Position numbers and translations under genes: made by a program
Part shown: positions 1 to 9,300 of the stretch, piece by piece
Position numbering within the stretch: the first letter of the stretch is position 1
Layout of the letters: every line of letters begins with the position of its first letter
The notes under the pieces: generated by a model
What the model saw: the letters and a program-made list of their open reading frames with translations, nothing else
The model's database searches: none
Told to the model about the DNA's origin: nothing
NCBI GenBank assembly: GCA_032718475.1
Contig: JAUCBJ010005329.1
Location: 1-23,894 of the forward strand
Source: Nemertoderma westbladi
Lineage: Eukaryota > Xenacoelomorpha > Nemertodermatida > Nemertodermatidae
Length of the DNA: 23,894 nucleotides
Direction: 5' to 3'

Positions 1-529
1 CAGAAAGTACAAACTATCAATTTCATTGTGTTATGGTACGGTACCAGTAGTATACAATAAGTACTGAAGTAAGTAGTAAGTAAGTGCAATAATAGATAGG
101 CGTTGCAGGCCATGCAGGGGTGGGCAGTTTAACCCTTTCCGGCCGACTGTATATTTTTGTATACACTGAATTTATTTCACTACGAATTGCATAATTTTAA
201 CTAATTATAGTTGGTTTCATCCAATTGTGGCACTATCACACTTCCTTTACTTATAAATTACCGATTCGGATTGGATAATTGTAGTAGAAGGCTTCAATGA
301 ACGATTTTAGATGCCGTGTTTTCAGGTATTGACATGATGACTACCTGGTATAGGAAAGATGGTTATTTAAACGCTTTGGTAAAGCGATATTGAGAATTTT
401 GATAGGGTATTCCAAAGATGGATTGTCCAATGAGATAATAATACTTCCAGGATAAACTTTACAGTACATGTAGGCTGGTAGTGTTATTGATAAATCACTG
501 TATACATTTGTCTACGTTAGGTTTATAAA

Positions 530-1592
530 GTTGGGGAATAGAAGTGGTGCAGCCACAGTTGTGGAGTAGATGTGGTGCAGCACAGTTGGGGAGTAGATGT
601 GATTCAGCCACCGTTTGTGTGATGTGGTGCATCCACCATTGGGGTGTAGGCCTAGATGTGGTGCAGCCACCATTTGGGGTGTAGGCCTAGATGTGGTGCA
701 GCCACCATAGGGGAGTCGATGTTGACCATTGGGGTGTAGATGTGGCGCAGCCACCATGGGGAGTAGATGTTGACCATAGGGTAGTAGAGGTGATGCAGCC
801 ACCATTGTGGATAGATGTGGTGCAGTCACCATTGTGGAGTAGATGTGGCGTAGAACCATAGGGGAGTAGATGTTGACCATTGGGCCTTGGGAGTAGAAGT
901 GATGCAGCCACTATTGGGGAGTAGATGTGGCGCAGTCACTATTGGGCCTTGGGAGTAGATGTAATGCAGCCACAATGGGGAGTAGATGTGGCGCAGTCAC
1001 CACTGGGGAGTATATCTAGCACACCCACCATTAGGGAGTAGATGTGATGCAGCCACTATTTGATGAGTAGATGTGGCGCAGTCACCATTGGGCCTTGGGA
1101 GTAGATCTGATGCAGCCACTAATGGGGAGTAGATGTGTCGCAGTCACCATTATTGGGGAGTAAATCTGGCGCACCCACCATTGATAAGTAGATGTGGTGC
1201 AGCCACCATTGGGGAGTAGATGCTAACCATTGATGAGTAGATGTGGTGCAGCCTCCTTAGTGGAGTAGATGCTGACCATTGATGAGTAGATGTGGTGCAG
1301 CCACCATTGGGGAGTAGATGCTAACCATTGATGAGTAGATGTGGTGCAGCCTCCTTAGTGGAGTAGATGCTGACCATTGATGAGTAGATGTGGTGTAGCG
1401 ACCAATGGAGTAAATGTTGACCATTGGGGAGTAGATGTGGTGTAGCCACCATATGGAGTAGATGTTTACCATTGGGCCTTGGGAGTAGATATGATTCAGC
1501 CACCATTGGGAGTAGATGTGATTCAGCCACCATTGGGGAGTAGATGTGGTGCAGCCACCGTTGGGGAGTATATGTTGTACACCCACAGTATA
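530..1592. repeat. minisatellite of 28-bp and 21-bp units
   Basis: About 1 kb of imperfect tandem repeats alternates a 28-bp unit (core GTAGATGTGGTGCAGCCACC) with a 21-bp unit (core GTAGATGTTGACCATT), plus variants carrying GGGCCTTGGG. A 98-bp higher-order block (28+21+28+21) is duplicated without visible change around 1195-1390. Long stop-free stretches on both strands come from the repeat itself and are not genes. Confidence 0.9.
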
Positions 1593-1882
1593 CAGGCAGG
1601 GCAGATAGACATACAAACAATTGAAAAAAGTCAGTCAATACTGTTTTTTTCAAGCTTGAACAAAACTGACAGAAAAAAACCTTCACTGTATAATTCTTCA
1701 TTTTAAGTTTTTTGTCCCACTGTGTTACTTTTAAACAACGTGTGTTGTGAAAACACACAAAATTATAAAATTTTGGCATTTTGGCAAATTTCACAGTATT
1801 GACAGCTTTTTATTACCAAAAAACATAATTTAAATTTTTATAATTAAAATTGCCTGCTCGTTGCATGCTTTGTTTATTCTAC

Positions 1883-1912
1883 ATATATATATATATAGAG
1901 AGAGAGAGAGAA
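1883..1912. repeat. (TA)n-(GA)n microsatellite
   Basis: A TATATA run passes directly into a GAGAGA run inside the piggyBac-like element. It is simple sequence only. Confidence 0.85.
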
Positions 1913-1960
1913 TATACTTACTATACGATTTATGTATGTAAGTACTTACAATCTAGAGTT

Positions 1961-2022
1961 CGTATACAAAAGTATACATTGGGAACATGTTTCATATACC
2001 TAACGTATACTTTTGTATACAA
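1961..2022. repeat. paired GTATAC...GTATAC subterminal palindromes
   Basis: Two near-identical palindromes lie about 130-180 bp inside the right end of the element: GTATACAAAAGTATAC and GTATACTTTTGTATAC. A related GTATATTTTTGTATAC lies at 149-164, just inside the left end. The placement suggests transposase recognition sites, which is inference. Confidence 0.6.
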
Positions 2023-2281
2023 TAAAAAAAACAACATTGGAAATAATTTTTTGAAAATTTTTTCATCGAAAATTATTATTTGGTGTATAATTAACCCATT
2101 AACAAGACCAACCAATTTTTTTTCCTAAATTAAATTAATTCAGGCCGGAAAGGGTTAACAATACTTACATGATTTGGACCTATTATAGTTTACAGTACAA
2201 TCGTCCAGCTAAGTTCTAACTGCTTTGATGCGAGGTATGTTGACTGGTGAGCTCAGCAGTGGATTCGGGTATTTATTCTAC

Positions 2282-2446
2282 TGTGGGGCGAGCCACGAAG
2301 TGAGTGAGCCTTAGCGTAGTGGTACCATTAATCAACCTGTGGGGCGAGCCACGAAGTGAGTGAGCCTTAGCGTAGTGGTACCATTAATCAACCTGTCGTT
2401 CTGTCGTTCTGTCGTTCTGTCGTTCTGTCGTTCTGTCGTTCTGTCG
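2282..2446. repeat. 56-bp perfect tandem duplication followed by a GTCGTTCT octamer array
   Basis: A 56-bp unit starting TGTGGGGCGAGCCACGAAG occurs twice, head to tail, without a mismatch (2282-2393). About six copies of the octamer GTCGTTCT follow. The same octamer reappears near 7562 next to a related repeat, so this is part of a dispersed family. Confidence 0.85.
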
Positions 2447-2459
2447 CGTTTTTTTTCAG

Positions 2460-2590
2460 TATTTTATTTTAAACGTTAATAACTCGGCCAATCCTTGATG
2501 AAATCTATCCAAACTTGGTACACATGTTGTTTGGCAAAAGTTTGAAAATTTTCCAAGTAGAATTTGCGTGGGGCCTTCGTGCAGCATCAG
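2460..2590 (+). repeat. dispersed repeat, copy 1 (second copy at 7580-7700)
   Basis: A segment of about 125 bp beginning TTTTAAACGTTAATAACTCG recurs with only a few differences at 7580-7700. The latter copy is bracketed by short inverted ends around GCGAAGGCC (7538) and GGCCTTCG (7688), which suggests a small inverted-repeat element. Confidence 0.8.
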
Positions 2591-2776
2591 TGTAACTGTT
2601 ATTGCAGTTATAATAAATTTATTTATCCAAATTTAAAATGCGTTAAATTATTATTACTGTAGGATAAATCAGCTGGTTTTCTGACAAATTTTGCAATTCT
2701 GCATGTACCATGTGTACCGGTACTGTCAGGCTGTACTCAATCCCTGAATCGAGAATCCTGCTAGGGTGCATTTATA

Positions 2777-2898
2777 GTCAGATGCCGTCCGATCCGATCC
2801 GATCCGATGCATTTCGGCAATTATTGTAGCTACAACTGTCAGACTGCAGACTGTACAAGCCTAGCTGCTTAGGCTAGGCCTACTTCTGTTTTGCCTAA
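2777..2898 (+). repeat. left arm of a 3-kb spaced inverted repeat
   Basis: This segment includes a tandem CCGATCCGAT run, then CAGACTGCAGACTGTACAAG, then TTCTGTTTTGCCTA. It is the reverse complement, at roughly 85-90% identity by eye, of 5857-5974. Weaker similarity continues outward to about 2700 on this side and 6055 on the other. The 3 kb between the arms includes a DDX1-derived fragment. Confidence 0.8.
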
Positions 2899-3034
2899 CA
2901 CTGAACGCAGTCTGGTTGTATGACTATTGCTGTATTGGCCTATTGCATTAGGCTATTGTATATGGCTGTATGGCATGGCAGTACTGCAGTATGCAGGTAT
3001 GGCAGTACTGCAGTACACAGTATGGGATCATTCG

Positions 3035-3896
3035 TAGCTCTGTAGCTGACTGTGGTGTTCAGAAGGAAATCGGACGCGCGTTGGACTGTTGGATGTCCTG
3101 GAATGGAGTCTACCGACCAACTTGCAGGGTGAGGCTGTCCCTCTGCAGCTCTGATCCTGGGCGGTGGAGACTGTGCTGATGGCGGCGGAAGCGGGAAGAC
3201 CGGGGCATTCTGTATCCCGATACTACAGCTGGTCCATGAAACTCTACGGTACAAACTCCGAGATGGAAAACTCGATGGGAAATCGGGGGGAAGAACTAGG
3301 CCTACGAAATTTCAGTTGAACTCATTCGATAGAGCGATAGAGGTGACCAGTTGGCCATCTCCCCGGACGGTTGCTGTGTCATGCGCGTGGCCAGAGGAGT
3401 TGGCACGGTACCCGGACGACTAAAGGAATAGTCGGATCCGGTCGTTTCGTTACTATTCAGCTATTACGAGGCGACGGTAAAGGACGAGGTGCGAGGGCCC
3501 ATGCCGGGTTAGTTGGAGCACCGGAAGCGCGACACTCGATATCGGGACTGATAAAAATAGTTTTGGCTTCGGAGGAAACGGTAAGAAGTGTTTCGGGCGG
3601 CATTTTGACGACTATGGACAACCATATGGACTAGGCGACGTGATCGGTTATCGGATCGATCTGGATGTGGGCACAATTGGGTACCGGTACAGTAAAAACG
3701 GAAGTGATCTCGGGAAAGCTTTCGACAGTTCGAGATTCCCGCTAATTTACGCAAACTCCCGTTATTCCTGTATTCCCGCAGTCTGTGGTCTGTCGGTATC
3801 TTTAAAGAATGCTGAAATTATGTTTATTTTCGCCGAATTTATCCGTTTATCTGCGCATCTTCTTTCCGGGTACACCATTGTATCCCGGGCGCCGTT
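3035..3896 (+). pseudogene. DDX1: DDX1-like RNA helicase fragment (N-terminal helicase motif plus SPRY region), decayed and intronless
   Basis: Pieces in all three plus-strand frames follow the order of DDX1, a DEAD-box RNA helicase with a SPRY domain inserted after motif I. In order they are a GVQKEIGRA-type N terminus (about 3053), a SLPTNLQGEAVPL piece (3109-3147), LILGGGD (3151), the Walker A segment GSGKTGAFCIPILQLVHETL (from about 3187), and WHGTRTTKG (3400). SPRY pieces follow: DIGTDKNSFGFGGNGKK (about 3538), IGYRIDLDVGTIGYRYSKNG (3649) and a final SLKNAEIMFIFAEF (3800). Continuity across these pieces needs many frameshifts and at least one stop. No introns interrupt some 280 codons, although DDX1 genes of animals are normally intron-rich. 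This suggests a retrocopy or a transposon-captured cDNA. It is clearly not functional. The family call rests on remembered DDX1 architecture. Confidence 0.82.
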
Positions 3897-4072
3897 TTGT
3901 ACCTACAATGTACCAAGTTGTGTAACTTTTGTACCCATTGTACCAAGTTGTGTACCTTTTGTACTTATTATGTACCAAGTTGTGTACCTTTTACACCTAC
4001 TATGTACCAAGTTGCGTACATTTTGTACCTATTATGTAACAGTTGTGTATGGTCTTGTACCTATTTATGTTT
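3897..4072 (+). repeat. about 32-bp minisatellite (TGTACCAAGTTGTGTACCTT)
   Basis: Five imperfect copies of a roughly 30-32 bp unit begin exactly where the DDX1 similarity ends. The unit alternates TGTACCAAGTTGTG with TTTTGTACC. The reading frames through it are repeat artefacts. Confidence 0.8.
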
Positions 4073-4900
4073 CCTAAAGTAAAGATGTGTAATCTGATTA
4101 TTATTATGATTGCTACATAACATGGTATAGAGACTATCTTATCTTATAACCGTTATCAACAGTGTTGTAGTCATAATTTGCAACGTTTCATTGAAATAAT
4201 CACTTGAAATATTCGAATACATTCTACCCATAATAATTAATACTAATTATTGTAAAACTATTTTTCTATGCGGAAATCCAGACTGAAAGTCTCTCTCTTG
4301 ATATCTGTTGTTCCTTTGCGTCAATATAATTAGAGTGTATTTAACAAATTTATTGTATCCGTTGAAATGTATTTGTAAACAATAATTTAGTTGTCATGAT
4401 TTTTAAGTAAGATTAGGTTAATTAAATAAAGCCTTTATAAAATGTATTGTTTATTGTAAACGTTTATAAACGCCAGCTTTAAATCGTTCAACAAAAACAT
4501 TCCTAACAACAACTTTGTCTAAACCCGTCTATGTCTAATTATCTAATTATTTAGTTAATGGAAGGGTCGCAGCCGTCAGCTGGTGGTAACCCGTATCGTT
4601 CCAAAGATGTGGAGGAGAGACGCGACGTGTGTGGCACTCCTTTCCATTAATTTGTAATGATATCGTTTATTGTTTTGGTTAGTTAGGTTTCGGTATGGAG
4701 ATGGTGTTCTGCGCAATAAAATAATTATCTTATATTTAATTATTTAAGAGGCAATAAATATACTTTAGTATTTTAGCCGCACAAACTTTCATAACATGTG
4801 TGGTAGTGGAAAATATTGAAGTAATTAAATGACTATTTTAAGACTATTTTAATTGCAAAATTATATTATATTAAGAAATTTACTGCTTAAATTTACTTGC
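4073..4900. other. AT-rich stretch without recognisable genes
   Basis: I see no exon-like pattern here on either strand. The only contrast is a short GC-richer islet at 4555-4650, listed separately. Confidence 0.5.
4555..4650. repeat. 88-bp GC-rich islet between inverted TTAATGGAA / TTCCATTAA ends
   Basis: The perfect 9-bp inverted termini TTAATGGAA and TTCCATTAA enclose a segment much richer in G and C than its surroundings. TTAA lies at both outer edges. It may be a tiny deletion derivative of a TTAA-targeting transposon, but TTAA is common in this AT-rich sequence, so chance is possible. Confidence 0.35.
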
Positions 4901-5159
4901 ACATGCCTTAAACCACAAAGCCACTGAACTTACCAATGGAGATATTTCCAGTGACCATACCATGGACCAATCGCAGGAGACATCTACCTTCTCACCTGTG
5001 ACACCTTCACATGTGCAATGTGGGCAGTGCTGAAAGGCTATGCAACCAATACAGAACCAAACTACTATGTTTGTATGTTGGATGGGCTAAATGTCTAGCA
5101 TCAATAAGCTAAACTTGGAACCACCATTATACTATCAGCTGGCTATGATGCCACTACTG

Positions 5160-5540
5160 CTCAAATTTTGGCGCCCCTTGGAAGGTGCCCCCCCCCCCCC
5201 CCCCTTCTGCACGCCACTGCACGTTTCGGAAACAAGCTACAGTTCGAAGAAGAAAACTTTGAAGAAAATTTCCCGATTTTTTCCCGAATTCCCAAAGTTC
5301 CAGAATTTTACAAAAATATCAGAGTGTTTTATAATGGATATCTCCGGGTAGTAACTAAATTTTGAAAAAAAATAGAAGTCTTTTCCCAGAGAGGTCTGTT
5401 TTCGAGCAAGTCGGTACCCACTGGTACGGATTTACCACATTACCTTTCGCTAGGGAGGGGGCAAGCCCCCCCCCCCCCAAGATACCTGCGGAGGGGCAGA
5501 TGCCCCCTTGCCCCCCCCCCCCCCCCTAGAACCGCCACTG
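5160..5540. repeat. poly-C tracts with MITE-like CGCCACTG ends
   Basis: Three C runs of 13-17 bases lie at 5188-5204, 5466-5478 and 5511-5526. Two of them are followed within a few bases by a CGCCACTG end (5213-5220 and 5533-5540). This is the reverse complement of the CAGTGGCG start common in hAT-type MITEs. I could not identify the opposite ends or target duplications, so these may be truncated insertions. Confidence 0.4.
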
Positions 5541-5856
5541 TCTACCGAGCATCACCATCCTGTCCCATAATAACTTCGTAGCGGCTTTGTGTCGACGGTC
5601 GAAAAATGACCATACAGTAGTGCTTTTTTTCTGACCTTCGTCCTGGAACCCTACGCAGCCGGGTACTATATAGCTATACACCGGCTTTCATTGCAGTAAA
5701 GAAAAGTGTAGGCGCCGTATAACCGCGGTATAATCAGTTTTCAGATCTAGCTCCTCTACTAATTTATTATGCCCTATATTAATTAAATAAAACACCGCAA
5801 AGATAGGTGGAATATTCTGATATTCAATTAAAGGGATATTGCGTTAGAGAAACTGT

Positions 5857-5974
5857 GATAGGCAAAACAGAAGTAGGCCTAAGCAGCTAGGCTTGTACAG
5901 TCTGCAGTCTGACAGTTGTAGCTAGAATAATTGCTGAATTGCATCGGATCGGATCGGATTGGACGGCATCTGAC
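5857..5974 (-). repeat. right arm of the 3-kb spaced inverted repeat
   Basis: This is the reverse-complement partner of 2777-2898, sharing the GGATCGGATCGGA run and the CTTGTACAGTCTGCAGTCTG block. I could not define a target-site duplication, so the element type is unassigned. Confidence 0.8.
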
Positions 5975-6387
5975 ATATAATTCTACCTCGAATCCTGCAA
6001 TCAGTCAATACTGCAATACTGGTCAGCCGGTACCATACACTGCAGACATGCCATATCATGTAATCTAATTAAACATGGCCCCGGAACCCTTGCGGTGATT
6101 ATAGTTTAGGCCTAATTAGCCCAGTACCGGCACCGGTAATAATAATATAATAGTTTAGATAGTTACCGCTAATCATTCAGTCATTGGCACGGTACACCGT
6201 ATTGCTGTACTGCCGTTGTAGTGCGCACCGTAGGTACCACCCATGGCCTACTACACACAGGCCATGACAAGGACTTTGCTGTGAAATTAGCGTAGGCTGA
6301 CTGTGCTGATTATGGTACTGTCAGACTGTGGTACCTAAGCTATATACTGTTAGGTATATTGCTGTATTGGGGTGGGGTTAGGAATAC

Positions 6388-6830
6388 ACTCAGACACTGG
6401 GAATACGGCGGTCGGTCAGATCGTAATGCGGGCCACTGCCAAGTTCCTCATGCCTCACTCCGGTCACCCACCTTGGAGTGCGGTGGGAAGAGTCCCACTT
6501 ACTGACTTACGTCGACGACTGGACGAATCGACGAGGATTGCGATCTGGGTTTAGCGGCGGCCCGGATCCTGGTATCGCCTGGGGGAAATGGTTGAACGCC
6601 GGGCATACTTGTATCGCACTGGATTACGTTCTCTGCGACGTGAAAGTGTGAAGCGAATTCGTTGTCGAATTGGGTCGAAAGCTGCGGGAATTCTACTGTT
6701 CTACGGGAGTAAACCGCAGCGGTCCGGTGACTACGGACGGATACTACTGGGATAAGCAGGTATTTCGATCGAGTTTCTCGTATTCTCGATGCTCGACAGC
6801 TCGAGGCGGATAGAGAGTTGGTTGTGTTGG
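6388..6830 (+). pseudogene. ALDH3-family aldehyde dehydrogenase fragment, decayed and intronless
   Basis: Pieces across the three plus frames follow the order of class 3 aldehyde dehydrogenases. They are TGNTAVGQIVMRATAKFL (from about 6398), LDESTRIAIW (about 6520), then WGKWLNAGHTCIALDYVLCD (about 6580-6640), FVVELGRKLREFY (6660-6698), SGDYGRI (about 6723) and FDRVSRILD (about 6765). The catalytic cysteine of the family lies in the GQTC-type motif, present here as GHTC. Frameshifts separate nearly every block and at least one stop interrupts them, so it cannot encode enzyme. About 140 codons are covered without an intron. Base composition is far more GC-rich than the flanks. The true parent gene could be ALDH3A2-like or ALDH3B-like. 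Confidence 0.8.
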
Positions 6831-6993
6831 GCGGTGTTGTTCAATTCTATCAAACGTATTAAATAATTGGTAAAATAATAAAAACACACCAGATAAAGAT
6901 ACTGAGCTTATGGTAAAGAGATAGGCCGAACTTACAATTTCCAAATAGATTGTTCATATAATAAATATATTTTTGGTATTTGATTTCAAGATA

Positions 6994-7165
6994 GGGGGGG
7001 GGGGGGGACTGGACGCAATAAAAATTAATCCCTCTCCAGGGGAAATTGGACGCAAATAACAACAGCTGATTACTCTCAAAAATAAAACTGTAACCTGTTC
7101 TATTGTGTTTACTTTATTGTTTTGGTTAAAATAACGTGCCACTGTAACCTGCTCCTTTCCCAAGC
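6994..7165 (+). mobile_element. truncated copy of the CAGGGGG...ACTGGACGCAA MITE
   Basis: After a G run, this copy reads ACTGGACGCAATAAAAATTA and matches 15480-15635 closely, including two monomer-like segments with TTTATTGTTTTGGTTA and CTGTAACCTGCTCCTTTCCC. It ends abruptly at 7165, where a different repeat begins. It lacks the right terminal repeat seen in the full copy at 15465-15713. Confidence 0.7.
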
Positions 7166-7166
7166 T

Positions 7167-7575
7167 GCATCCCTAGGTATTATTATTATAAAGAGCGTCA
7201 GCCTGCGTTTAATAAATATATTTTAATACAAAACAGGTCGAACACAAAGAGGCTTATAATGAAGACGAGTACTGCATTGATTATATTCCTATAAACCACC
7301 TGGCTTTGCATATTGAACGTGTGTTTGGAAATAAGTTCGTGCTACCCTTCCGTGGGTGGTAGATGTCGCGGTTATGTATTGGTGGGTGGGGGGAGGGGGG
7401 GGGGGGGTGCAGATTAAAAGGGGTGAACACGTACTTTCCCCCTTTCTTTGATTAATTGGTGGTGTGGGTTAATCTCTCATAACCTGATTTTGTGATACAG
7501 TCGCACAATTTTAATTTGTATCTCATAACTGGGCCTCGTGCTGCGCGAAGGCCCCACGAACGTGTCGTTCTGTCG
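7167..7575 (+). repeat. dispersed repeat with internal poly-G, copy A
   Basis: It begins GCATCCCTAGGTATTATTAT and contains AAACCACCTGGCTTTGCATA, CGTGGGTGGTAGATGTCGCG, a 13-base G run, and an end near GTGCTGCGCGAAGG. It aligns along its whole length with 8646-9057. Differences are scattered substitutions and a different G-run length. No coding potential or tRNA-type internal promoter is obvious. Confidence 0.85.
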
Positions 7576-7579
7576 TGTT

Positions 7580-7700
7580 CAATTTTAAACGTTAATAACT
7601 CGGCCAATCTTTGATGAAATCTATCCAAACTTGGTACACATGTTGTTTGGCAAAAGTTTAGAAATTTTCCAAGTAGAATTTCCGTGTGGCCTTCGAGAAG
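7580..7700 (+). repeat. dispersed repeat, copy 2 (first copy at 2460-2590)
   Basis: It shares a near-identical block of about 120 bp with 2460-2590, including CTATCCAAACTTGGTACACA. Directly before it lies CTGTCGTTCTGTCGTG, resembling the octamer array that precedes copy 1. Confidence 0.8.
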
Positions 7701-8490
7701 CTAAGATAATAGCAGTTAATTAGTTAATTAAGTTGATTGCGGTGAAAACGCCATTTTCAACCTGCCTTTTAAAGGAAATTAATTGTTTTACAGTATAAGA
7801 TTTAAATAATTATACTTAAAAATTATACAGATATAATCCCCATACGCCATTCTATTATAGTTTTTAATTAGTTTAAGTGATTTGCTTTAATAAATGTGTC
7901 TTTAATTGATCTAAACGTAATTAAACCGCACAATTATTGAGTACAAATTTAATCCTTCCCATTATTGGTCAAGTCTCTGCTGGTGTGGAGCTAGCTGCTG
8001 GGAGTTGTGGCGCTGTAGACTAACCTGAGAGGAATTGTAATAGAGGCAACCAGTATTGCTATTCCAGCCCAATCACTGAATTGTGTTTATTATAGGCTGG
8101 ACGGGCCGCATAACCGTTCGACTATTACTACTATTGCTATCTCAGTTAAATGACAGATATAATAACATAAATACAATCCATGGCATGGCTGTTGTAGGCT
8201 TCTGAAATAGTTTATTCCACAATGTATATGTCTGGTTATTTTTTAATTGAATTTTTGCAAAGTAGTAAAATTAATGTTCTTAAAAATAATATTATTATTT
8301 TATATGTAACCTAGGAAATTAGCTACATTTTTTCGCTGCAGCTTTAAGAGTGTACATTGATTTAATATTATTTCAATACCCATATTACTACATCGGCATA
8401 AGATGCGTTGGCGTTGTATCACACATCTCCACATATCACACATCTCCACATAGATGTATCAACAGTTACTCGCACAGTTTCGAAACTTCG
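7700..8490. other. AT-rich stretch without recognisable genes
   Basis: I see no exon, RNA gene or structured repeat here. Open frames such as the one around 8350-8643 show no recognisable motif, and the end of that one overlaps a repeat copy. Confidence 0.45.
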
Positions 8491-8499
8491 CATAGTTAT

Positions 8500-8645
8500 A
8501 ACTGTATAAAGATCGTCAGTCTGCGTTTAGGAAAAATATTTTATGACAAAACAGGACAAGCGACGAGCGCAACGAGGCATATAATGAAGACGAGTACTGC
8601 GTTGATTAAATTATTATATAAACCACCTGGCTTCACATATTGATC
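8500..8645 (+). repeat. partial third copy of the dispersed repeat
   Basis: AAGATCGTCAGTCTGCGTTT, then ATAATGAAGACGAGTACTGC, then AAACCACCTGGCTTCACATA match the first part of copies A and B. The similarity stops before the poly-G section, and copy B begins directly after it, so the two form a head-to-tail pair. Confidence 0.75.
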
Positions 8646-9057
8646 GCATCCCTAGTTATTATTATTATAAAGATCGTCCTAGCCTGCGTTTAAGAAATAT
8701 ATTTAAATACAAAACAGGACGAACGCAAAGAGGCTTATAATGAAAACGAGTACTGCGTTTATTATTTTCCTATAAACCACCTGGCTTTGCATATTTAACG
8801 TGCGATTGGAAATAAGTTCGTGCTACCCTTCCGTGGGTGGTAGATGTCGCGGTTATGTATTGGTGGTTGGGAAGGGTGGGGGGGGGGGGGGGGGGGGAGA
8901 TTAAAAGGGGTGAACACGTACTGTCCACCTTTCTTTGATTGATTGGTGGTGTGGGTAAATTTCTCAAAACCTGATTTTGTGATACAGTCGCTGCATTTTA
9001 ATTTGTATATAATAACTAGGCCTCGTGCTGCGCGAAGTCCCCACGAACGTGTTGTAC
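8646..9057 (+). repeat. dispersed repeat with internal poly-G, copy B
   Basis: It is a full-length counterpart of 7167-7575, with a 20-base G run at 8878-8897. It ends near GTGCTGCGCGAAGTCCCC. The tail beyond that (an octamer array plus an inverted-repeat block in copy A) is missing. Confidence 0.85.
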
Positions 9058-9137
9058 TGCACAGTAGAGTACCGTATACTATTTTAAATAATCGGAGAGG
9101 CATTACGATGGGAAAGGGAAAGTTTAATCAAGAACGT

Positions 9138-9300
9138 TTCAAGTGCAATTAATTGCGTATAAAGTGCAATTAATTACTCTAATCAATAAATTTTTCAATT
9201 AATTGGACATCGCCCAATCAATTATTAAATTATCAAAAAGTGAGCAATCAATTAATTGGGATCAATTAATTGCAATTAATTGCAGCCCAATTAATTTTTG
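9138..9300. repeat. cluster of CAATTAATT words
   Basis: At least six copies of CAATTAATT or its complement are packed into about 160 bp, with variable spacing. The TAATTA core resembles homeodomain binding sites, but low-complexity AT-rich sequence is an equally good explanation. Confidence 0.5.

Larger units (their letters stand above)
129..2158. mobile_element. piggyBac-like non-autonomous element with TTAA target duplications
   Basis: The left end reads TTAA followed by CCCTTTCCGGCC (129-144). The right end reads GGCCGGAAAGGG followed by TTAA (2143-2158). The 12-bp terminal inverted repeats match perfectly and both ends abut TTAA. TTAA targets and termini starting with CCC are the known hallmarks of the piggyBac superfamily. 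The body is 2022 bp. I see no transposase reading frame, so it is non-autonomous. Most of the interior is a minisatellite (530-1592). GTATAC-type palindromes lie just inside both ends, as expected for subterminal transposase-binding sites. The family assignment follows from the ends only. Confidence 0.8.

Noticed and set aside
512-1794. Long overlapping minus-strand frames (122, 119 and 157 codons) with His/Tyr/Ser-rich repeats
   Set aside because: They are translations of the minisatellite. Unit lengths of 28 and 21 bp rotate the frame, and no splice or start context supports a gene.
2400-2446. CRISPR-like array from the GTCGTTCT repeats
   Set aside because: The octamers are contiguous, without spacers, and the sequence is eukaryotic.
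3640-4077. A 145-codon plus-strand frame
   Set aside because: Its first half is one in-frame block of the DDX1 relic and its second half is translated minisatellite, so it is not an independent gene.
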